Part shown: one piece after another, positions 58,293 through 64,000 of the stretch
How positions within the stretch are numbered: position 1 is the stretch's first letter
How the letters are laid out: the number at the start of each line of letters is the position of its first letter
Source of the DNA: Pseudomonadota bacterium
GTDB taxonomy: Bacteria > Pseudomonadota > Gammaproteobacteria > Burkholderiales > Casimicrobiaceae
DNA length: 64,000 nucleotides
NCBI GenBank assembly: GCA_018241765.1
Contig: JAFEDD010000002.1
Location: 62,001-126,000 of the forward strand
Reading direction: 5' to 3'
The notes under the pieces: model-generated
What the model saw: the letters and a program-made list of their open reading frames with translations, nothing else
The model's database searches: none
What the model was told of the DNA's origin: nothing
Program-made: the position numbers and the translations under genes

Positions 58293-59060
58293 TCAACCGC
58301 CGAGCGCGAGGTCGGCGTAGCATGCCTCCGCCTTGCCGCCGAGACTATCGGTGTCGGTCATGAGCCCGATGCTTTCGATCTCGCCGGCCTCCTCGCCGGG
58401 AAATGCACGACGGTAATCGGCGCGAACGTCACGATCGAAGCTTTGCCAGGACGCGAGCCCGACACCACCTTGCCGCACCACGATCTTCTTGATGCGTGTG
58501 GTGTTGGCGTTCCCGAGCACCGTTTCCGGCGCCGTCTTGGCGTCCCAGATGTACTGGATGGCGGCAAACGGCATTTCGACACCGCCGAGCGCGCGCGCCA
58601 TGTTCATCGTGGCGCGATCGGCGGCATCGAGACGACTGCGATCGCCCTTGAACGCCACGACGACGCGGGCAGGCGCATCGTCCTTGCCGATGGTGGCGGG
58701 ATCGGCGTCCGGGATCGCCGCGGGAATGAACCAGCGCCACGACAGATGTGACGCGCCGGCGTACGACGGCGGCACCGGCGCTGCCCAGATCGACCATGCG
58801 CCGTTCGCCTCGGCGCGGATGCAGGGCACTCCGGCTACCGAATCGCTGCGGTATGACGTCGGCGTCTTGAAGCGGATGTTCACTGCTTGCCACGGAGGCG
58901 ACGCGCCATCGTTGGGCAGCAGCAGGCGGCCGCTGGGCGTCGTCGCATCGAACACGGGTGCGGGCATCTGTGTGCAGCCAGCGAGCAGCGTGGCCGTCGC
59001 CATCAGTGCGCTCGCCATGATGCGGGCGGGTCGGGACGTCGTGGGGCGGGATGGGTGCAC
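58293..59060 (-). CDS. DUF3047 lipoprotein
   Basis: Secreted protein of unknown function in the DUF3047 family (segments SWRWFIPAAIPDADPATIGKDDAPARVVVAFKGD and FAAIQYIWD). GTG 59060 is chosen because GGAGG lies 7 nt upstream. It yields a basic N-terminus, a hydrophobic stretch and lipobox LAGC with C29 as lipidation site. ATG 59018, 14 codons later, would also keep the lipobox. 255 residues. It converges with the LysE gene, 15 bp apart. Confidence 0.83.
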   Translation of the reverse strand: MHPSRPTTSRPARIMASALMATATLLAGCTQMPAPVFDATTPSGRLLLPNDGASPPWQAVNIRFKTPTSYRSDSVAGVPCIRAEANGAWSIWAAPVPPSYAGASHLSWRWFIPAAIPDADPATIGKDDAPARVVVAFKGDRSRLDAADRATMNMARALGGVEMPFAAIQYIWDAKTAPETVLGNANTTRIKKIVVRQGGVGLASWQSFDRDVRADYRRAFPGEEAGEIESIGLMTDTDSLGGKAEACYADLALGG

Positions 59061-59214
59061 GCGCTTTCCTCCGGGGCCATGAACGTGTGGCCTGCGCTTT
59101 TTAACCGATTCCGCGCGACTTGGGCAGGGGGCTATCCCGTTCGCCGACATGGAGGTTGCGCGCCACGGGGCGGCGCACGAAAATACGGCCTCCCCTTGAG
59201 CACAGGAGCCCCGC

Positions 59215-59580
59215 GTGTCGCACATCTCGATCAAGCGCACTCACCACTCGTCCCTCGCCGAGGCAACCAAGACGGCCGACCGCATGGCGGCGAAGCTCGC
59301 GCGCGACTACCAACTGCGCTCGCAGTGGGATGGCAACGTGCTGCATTTCGATCGCAGCGGACTCAACGGCACGCTGGTGGTGACGGTCAACGACATTCAA
59401 GTCGACGTCAAGCTCGGCTTGCTGATGGCCGCGTTCAAGGGGCCGCTGCAGGCCGCGGTCGAGCGCGAGCTCGATGCGTTGATCGTGCCGCCGGCGTCGG
59501 GCAAGGCGGCCGCGCCCGCCACGAAACCCGCGTCCAAGGCGGCCGCGAAGCCCAGGGCGGCGCAAAGCAAGTCCCGGTGA
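59215..59580 (+). CDS. Polyhydroxyalkanoic-acid system family protein
   Basis: A 121-residue protein of the PHA granule-region family. A compact beta-rich domain (about 1-88; ends FKGPLQAAVERELDALI) is followed by an Ala/Lys/Pro tail like those of granule-associated or DNA-binding proteins. GTG 59215 has AGGAG six bases upstream. No phaC, phaA or phaB lies in the window, so the link to PHA is by family only. Confidence 0.82.
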   Translation: MSHISIKRTHHSSLAEATKTADRMAAKLARDYQLRSQWDGNVLHFDRSGLNGTLVVTVNDIQVDVKLGLLMAAFKGPLQAAVERELDALIVPPASGKAAAPATKPASKAAAKPRAAQSKSR

Positions 59581-59641
59581 CGTCGCAGCCGAGGCAGCGC
59601 GAACGATTCGTTCGGCGGTGACTCGGACACGGTGGCCAGCG

Positions 59642-61246
59642 TCACCCCGCGAGTGCAAACTGCTCGGCGCGTGAACGCTCCCAGTAGTAGCCGAACACCT
59701 TGTGCTCGGCGCTGCCGTCGAGCAGCGTTCCGGTGCCGAGAAAGCGGTAGAGCGTGGCGAGCGAGGTGACCTGGGTCGGGCTGGTGCGGCGGATGATGTG
59801 TTCGGGCCCGAGTTCGCTCGGGTGGGCCAAGCCGGCGGCGGCGATCAGTTCGGCCAGCGCGTCGAGCGTGCTGCGGTGGAATTCGTGCACGCGTTCGGCC
59901 TTGGTGGGCACCACCAGCGCTCGCTGCCGCAGCGGGTCCTGCGTGGTGACGCCGGTCGGGCAGCGCCCGGTATGGCAGGCCTGCGCCTGGATGCAGCCGA
60001 GGGCGAACATGAAGCCGCGTGCCGAGTTGCACCAGTCGGCGCCCATGGCCAGGGTCTTGGCGATGTCGAAGGCGGAGACGATCTTGCCGCTGGCACCGAG
60101 CCGGATGCGCTCGCGCAGGCCGATGCCGATCAGCGTGTTGTGCACCAGGAGCAGCGCCTCGCGCAGTGGCACGCCGACGTGGTCGGTGAATTCGACCGGC
60201 GCAGCACCCGTGCCGCCTTCCGAACCATCGACGACGATGAAGTCGGGCGTGATGCCGGTCTTCAGCATGGCCTTGGCGATGGCGAAGAATTCCCACGGGT
60301 GGCCGATGGCGAGCTTCATGCCCGCCGGCTTGCCGCCCGACAGTTCGCGCAGGCGGGCGATGAATTCGAGCAGTTCGATCGGGGTGGAGAAGACGCCGTG
60401 CCGCGCCGGCGAGACGCAGTCGACACCGACGGGAACGCCCCGCGCCTCGGCGATTTCGGGCGTGACCTTGGCGCCGGGCAGCACGCCGCCGTGTCCCGGC
60501 TTGGCGCCCTGCGAGAGCTTGAGTTCGACCATCTTCACCTGGGCTTCGCGCGCCTGCTCGGCGAAGCGCACCGGGTCGAACCGGCCGTCGGCCGTGCGGC
60601 AGCCGAAGTAGCCGCTGCCGAGCTCCCAGATCAGATCACCACCCATCTCCCGGTGATAGCGCGAGATGGAACCTTCGCCCGTGTCGTGCGCGAAGCCGCC
60701 GAGGCGCGCGCCCTGGTTGAGGGCGCGGATGGCGTTGGCGGAGAGCGCGCCGAAGCTCATCGCGGAGATATTGAAGATCGAGGCCGAATAGGGCTGGGCG
60801 GTGTGTTCGCCGATGGTCAGCCGGAAGTCGGACGAGGCGGCCACCGGTGCCGGCGCGATGGAATGGTTGATCCATTCATAGCCGGTGTCGTAGACGTCGA
60901 GCTGGGTGCCGAAGGGTCGTTTGTCCGAGTCTTTCTTGGCTCGCTGGTAGACGAGCGAGCGGGCGGCGCGCGAGAAGGGCGCCGATTCGGTGTCGCTCTC
61001 GATGAAGTATTGCCGGATCTCGGGACGGATGTATTCGAAGAAGAAGCGAAAGTGCGACAGGATCGGGTAATTGCGCCGGATTGCCTGCTTCGTCTGCGTC
61101 ACGTCGACGATGCCGACGACGCTCAAGAGCGCGCCGACGATCAGCACGCCCCATTTCAGCGGCGAACCGCCGGTGAGGATGACGAGGCCGGCGCCCAGCA
61201 CGCAAAGGCCGATGGCGATGAGGAGTGCGAGATAGCGGGTTGGCAT
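59642..61246 (-). CDS. FMN-binding glutamate synthase-family membrane protein
   Basis: Stand-alone homologue of the FMN/synthase domain of glutamate synthase large subunits. Two N-terminal membrane spans (about residues 5-50) precede the barrel, which carries SQGAKPGHGGVLPGAKVT, the FMN-site segment VVDGSEGGTGAAPVEF, and a cysteine cluster near the C-terminus (CIQAQACHTGRCPTGVTTQ) fitting a 3Fe-4S site. No glutaminase domain. ATG 61246 is chosen; 534 residues. Physiological reaction unknown in this subfamily. Confidence 0.9.
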   Translation of the reverse strand: MPTRYLALLIAIGLCVLGAGLVILTGGSPLKWGVLIVGALLSVVGIVDVTQTKQAIRRNYPILSHFRFFFEYIRPEIRQYFIESDTESAPFSRAARSLVYQRAKKDSDKRPFGTQLDVYDTGYEWINHSIAPAPVAASSDFRLTIGEHTAQPYSASIFNISAMSFGALSANAIRALNQGARLGGFAHDTGEGSISRYHREMGGDLIWELGSGYFGCRTADGRFDPVRFAEQAREAQVKMVELKLSQGAKPGHGGVLPGAKVTPEIAEARGVPVGVDCVSPARHGVFSTPIELLEFIARLRELSGGKPAGMKLAIGHPWEFFAIAKAMLKTGITPDFIVVDGSEGGTGAAPVEFTDHVGVPLREALLLVHNTLIGIGLRERIRLGASGKIVSAFDIAKTLAMGADWCNSARGFMFALGCIQAQACHTGRCPTGVTTQDPLRQRALVVPTKAERVHEFHRSTLDALAELIAAAGLAHPSELGPEHIIRRTSPTQVTSLATLYRFLGTGTLLDGSAEHKVFGYYWERSRAEQFALAG

Positions 61247-61412
61247 GGCGGTCGCATCGCGGTGGCAAAGCCGAAAGGCTACGTGATTTCGAATGCGGCG
61301 TGGACGGCTTGCGCGGTCGCGGGATAATGGCCACCCTCCGTCGTCTTCGTCCGCTACCGATGAATCAGGCCATGTCGCGATCGCCCGCAGCGCTGCCTCG
61401 GGTGCCCCGGTC

Positions 61413-61925
61413 ATGAGCAGCGCGGACGTCGTCGTGCGGCCACTGCGCGAGGGCGATCTCGATGCGGTGCTGGCGATTCAGGCGCAGGGCTACGATGCGG
61501 CGACACAGGAGGCGGCCGCGACGTTCAGCGCGAAACTGCGGGTGGCGGCGCAGAGCTGCTTCATCGCGTGTCTCGATGGCCGCGCGATGGGCTACCTGAT
61601 CGCGCTGCCGGCGGATGCGAACCTGCCGCCGCCGTTGCACAGCACCGAGGCGTCATCGTTGGCGACGGCCGATGCGCTCTATCTGCATGATCTGGCGGTC
61701 GCGCCGCAGGCCCGTGCCACCGGCGTGACGCAGCGCCTGCTCGCGGCCTACTGGCGATGCGTCCACGAGGGCGGGTTTCGCTTTGCCTGTCTGACCGCGG
61801 TCAATGGTTCACGCCCGTTCTGGGAGCGGCATGGCTTTCGCGTGGTGGCCGCCGATGCGGCGTTGCGCGCACGCCTCGTCGGCTATGGAGACGGGGCGAC
61901 GTTCATGCGCCAGGCGATCGGCTGA
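61413..61925 (+). CDS. GNAT-family N-acetyltransferase
   Basis: A 170-residue acetyltransferase. The acetyl-CoA-binding region is LYLHDLAVAPQARATGVTQRLLAAY, where the usual R-x-x-G-x-G/A reads RATGVT, and the C-terminal part has NGSRPFWERHGFRVV. ATG 61413 gives the normal domain start. Its 3' end overlaps the convergent C45 gene by 23 bp. Substrate unknown. Confidence 0.88.
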   Translation: MSSADVVVRPLREGDLDAVLAIQAQGYDAATQEAAATFSAKLRVAAQSCFIACLDGRAMGYLIALPADANLPPPLHSTEASSLATADALYLHDLAVAPQARATGVTQRLLAAYWRCVHEGGFRFACLTAVNGSRPFWERHGFRVVAADAALRARLVGYGDGATFMRQAIG

Positions 61926-63069
61926 GCGCCACCGCTTCGAAATCGACGGCGGAGGGCAGGCCGGGCGCGACCAGCATGCAGCGGGCGTTGCAGTCGATGA
62001 TGACGCCGAAGATGCTCTCGACGCGAAGCTCGGGTGGCGCCGAAGGGTCGGGGTGGCGGCACACGGCGCCCAGTCGCGCCTCGACGCCGGGCGCGGTGCC
62101 CACGCCCGATTCATCGCGCAGCAGCGCCGCGAGGTCGACGTCATCGATGTGGTCGGGCCAGCTGACGATGTGCCGGTTGGCGCAGTCCAGGCGCGGCTCG
62201 GTGGTCAGCATCTGCGCGAGCGGCGCCTGCCATGTCGCAAGGCGGCCATCGCAGAAATGGTTGGTGTGGGCGACGACGCCATCGTCGGGGCCGATGGCAG
62301 CGGCGCCGCTGGGACTGTATTCGAGGGACGTCACGTGCCCGCTCGGGTCGCCGAGGATCGCGTTGGACGATGCGGCGAATTGCAGTGAGTTCGCCAGCGA
62401 CACGACGTCCTCGACGTTCGCGCAGTCGAGCGCCATGCGCTGAAAGATGTGCACCGGGATGCCGGGCTGGTCGCGGTCGTTGCGGGCGCGCAGGATGTTG
62501 AGCCCGACCGCGAGGCCGTGCTCATTGACGCCGATCTTGGCGATGATGCCCGCCTCGGTCAGCGTCAGGTAGTCCGGCCAGCCCTCGCGCTCGACGCGCA
62601 GCACGATGACGTTGGCGCGCTGGAAGCCGACCCAGTCCCAGTTCTGCGCCACGCGGGTGTGGCCGTCCGCCGTGCGCTCCCCGGATACGGCCACGCTTGT
62701 GCATTCGCCGAGATCGAAGAGCCCCATGGCGGCGTTGCGCGAGCGCGCCTGGGCGCTGTCCGGGTAGTCCATGCCGAGAAAGGAAGGCGGCAGGATTTCG
62801 GTGCGGCAGTTGAGCGCGAGAATTTCGTTGACGTGGAAGCCGCTGCCGGTGGCCAGCCCCTCGATCTCTTCGATGATGCCACCGCCGCAGCCTTCGACGA
62901 TGTCGCGGTACTGCGCGGCGCGCTGCTGGGCGTGGCGCCAGTCGACGCCGCAGGCGGCGAACAGCGCCGCGTAGCAGCGGATGGATCCGGCGATCTGGGT
63001 GCGCGCGGTGCGCCCGCATTCCAGACCGCGAGCGAAGGGTTCACCGGAGAGAGTCAGCGTCGGGAACAT
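61903..63069 (-). CDS. C45-family Ntn hydrolase/acyltransferase
   Basis: Related to acyl-CoA:6-aminopenicillanate acyltransferases and peptidase C45, which cleave themselves to expose a catalytic cysteine. The likely cysteine is C123 in GECTSVAVSG; downstream family segments are QNWDWV, LTEAGIIAKIGVNEHGLAVGLN and VVAHTNHF. Natural substrates of bacterial members are mostly N-acyl amino acids or peptides. ATG 63069 gives 388 residues; the frame is open further upstream. Exact substrate unknown. Confidence 0.87.
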   Translation of the reverse strand: MFPTLTLSGEPFARGLECGRTARTQIAGSIRCYAALFAACGVDWRHAQQRAAQYRDIVEGCGGGIIEEIEGLATGSGFHVNEILALNCRTEILPPSFLGMDYPDSAQARSRNAAMGLFDLGECTSVAVSGERTADGHTRVAQNWDWVGFQRANVIVLRVEREGWPDYLTLTEAGIIAKIGVNEHGLAVGLNILRARNDRDQPGIPVHIFQRMALDCANVEDVVSLANSLQFAASSNAILGDPSGHVTSLEYSPSGAAAIGPDDGVVAHTNHFCDGRLATWQAPLAQMLTTEPRLDCANRHIVSWPDHIDDVDLAALLRDESGVGTAPGVEARLGAVCRHPDPSAPPELRVESIFGVIIDCNARCMLVAPGLPSAVDFEAVALSRSPGA

Positions 63070-63203
63070 GGCGGTTCGCGGGATCGTGAATTTGGCCGGG
63101 CAATGGCGTGACGATGGGGCAGAGGATAGGCGATGAACGGGGCGTTGGTGGCGTTGGGCGACGAGCGGCGGTCGTTCGCGCCATGATCGGTGAGCGGGGT
63201 TGT

Positions 63204-63884
63204 TCAGGGCGACGGTGGCGCCGCCGCGAGGCTCTGCCGCAGCGCGTCGAGCATGACCTCCGGTGGCTGTGCGCCCGACAGCGCGAGCCGCTGGTTGAAG
63301 ATCAGGAAGGGCACGCCGCTGATGCCCTGACGGCGGGCGTCGGCGTCCTGGGCGGCGACCGCTTCGAGACGCGCCGGATCGGTGATCGCCGCGCGCGCGG
63401 CGTCGCCATCCAGACCACATTCGGTGGCGATGGTGACGAGGGTGTCGACGTCGCCGACGTAGCGACCGTCGATGAAGTACGCGCGAAAGAGCCGCTCGAC
63501 GACGGCATCGGCGGCGGCAGCATCGGCGCTTCGTTGCGCGTGCTCGATCAGCGCGTGCGCGGCGCGCGTGTTGGGCTGGCGCTCGATGCGGTCGAAATCG
63601 AAGGCGAGTCCGGCGTTGCGGCCGGCGGTGATGACTCGCGCGTAGATCTGTGCGGCACGCTCGGGGCCGCCGAACTTCTGTTCGAGGTACTGGCGCCGAT
63701 CAGCCCCCTCGGTCGGGAGTTCCGGGTTCAACTGAAAGGGATGCCACACGACGCGAACGGCCACTTGCGGCGATTGCTCGGCGAGGTGTGCAATCGCCGC
63801 TTCGAGGTGGCGCTTGCCGATGTAGCACCAGGGGCAGACGACATCGGAGACGACGTCGATCGTGAGCGGGGTCGGAGCAGTCAT
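63204..63884 (-). CDS. DsbA-family oxidoreductase, FrnE-like
   Basis: A 226-residue thioredoxin-fold protein with a long helical insertion. Active site CPWC (C17, C20), cis-proline loop GISGVPFLIF. No signal peptide, so it acts in the cytoplasm, as FrnE-like and 2-hydroxychromene isomerase-related proteins do. It stands alone, 134 bp upstream of the C45 gene in the same direction. Confidence 0.93.
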   Translation of the reverse strand: MTAPTPLTIDVVSDVVCPWCYIGKRHLEAAIAHLAEQSPQVAVRVVWHPFQLNPELPTEGADRRQYLEQKFGGPERAAQIYARVITAGRNAGLAFDFDRIERQPNTRAAHALIEHAQRSADAAAADAVVERLFRAYFIDGRYVGDVDTLVTIATECGLDGDAARAAITDPARLEAVAAQDADARRQGISGVPFLIFNQRLALSGAQPPEVMLDALRQSLAAAPPSP

Positions 63885-64000
63885 GGTGGTGCGCGGGGTC
63901 GGCGCCAGGGGCGATGGGATCAGCCCAGATCATGCCACGCCGCCCGGGGCCGGCGTACGCACGGGTTCGCACCGGCGCGAACGACACGAAAAATGAAGCA

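Overview
The window is dense, GC-rich bacterial chromosome with about 55 protein genes and no rRNA, tRNA, phage or complete insertion sequence. Gene content points to a betaproteobacterium in or near Burkholderiales/Rhodocyclales: leuC-entericidin-leuD-leuB followed by fimV-truA-trpF-trpB-trpA, a rhodanese-grxC-secB group divergent from gpmI, a methionine synthase lacking its homocysteine domain, ompR-envZ, and a polyhydroxyalkanoate-system protein. This placement rests on gene order and protein resemblance only. A genus cannot be named.

Layout. 1-12.6 kb (all plus): 5'-truncated plsB, leucine genes leuCDB with a 44-residue lipoprotein gene between leuC and leuD, the polar hub gene fimV, truA, and trpFBA. 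12.6-19.6 kb: an aldehyde dehydrogenase divergent from an aspartoacylase-like metallohydrolase, comEC and moaC (minus), and a BepA-type M48 protease (plus). 19.6-29 kb: a four-gene RND efflux operon (adaptor, two MdtB/MdtC-type pumps, outer-membrane lipoprotein), preceded by a ~100-bp palindrome. 29-32 kb: a candidate stand-alone small RNA, a Spy-like periplasmic protein, and divergent ompR-envZ. 32-37.8 kb: a DUF1800/DUF1501 pair, a regulatory region with a candidate sigma-54 promoter feeding a 53-residue protein gene closed by two terminators, dodecin, an SH3-like protein, secB, grxC and rhodanese. 37.8-49.7 kb: gpmI, a two-gene chromate transporter, metH (C-terminal modules), an MFS gene and an ABC exporter separated only by two tandem palindromic elements, ferredoxin-NADP reductase, a HAD phosphatase and panC. 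49.7-57.6 kb: a ubiquinone block (ubiD, ubiX, ubiT, ubiV, ubiU, ubiA, all minus) with an FNR-like box ahead of ubiU, an NAD-binding epimerase-like protein and a 2Fe-2S/FAD reductase. 57.6-64 kb: LysE exporter, DUF3047 lipoprotein, PHA-system protein, FMN glutamate-synthase-like membrane protein, GNAT, C45 acyltransferase-like protein and a FrnE/DsbA-like protein.

How the parts work together. ubiUVT with ubiX, ubiD and ubiA carries most of the prenylation, decarboxylation and O2-independent hydroxylation functions for ubiquinone. With the FNR-like box this suggests a bacterium that respires anaerobically with a quinone pool. The RND operon, BepA, Spy-like protein and OmpR/EnvZ form an envelope-maintenance neighbourhood.

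The strongest candidates for undescribed biology are: (1) the minus-strand RNA at 29023-29140, with a near-consensus promoter, an 11-bp stem whose 29-nt loop carries an anti-Shine-Dalgarno-like CACCTCC, and an intrinsic terminator; (2) the 53-residue protein at 35343-35504 with its sigma-54-like promoter, upstream inverted repeat, IHF-like site and double terminator; and (3) the tandem ~170-bp palindromic elements at 45158-45490. All are sequence-based inferences.
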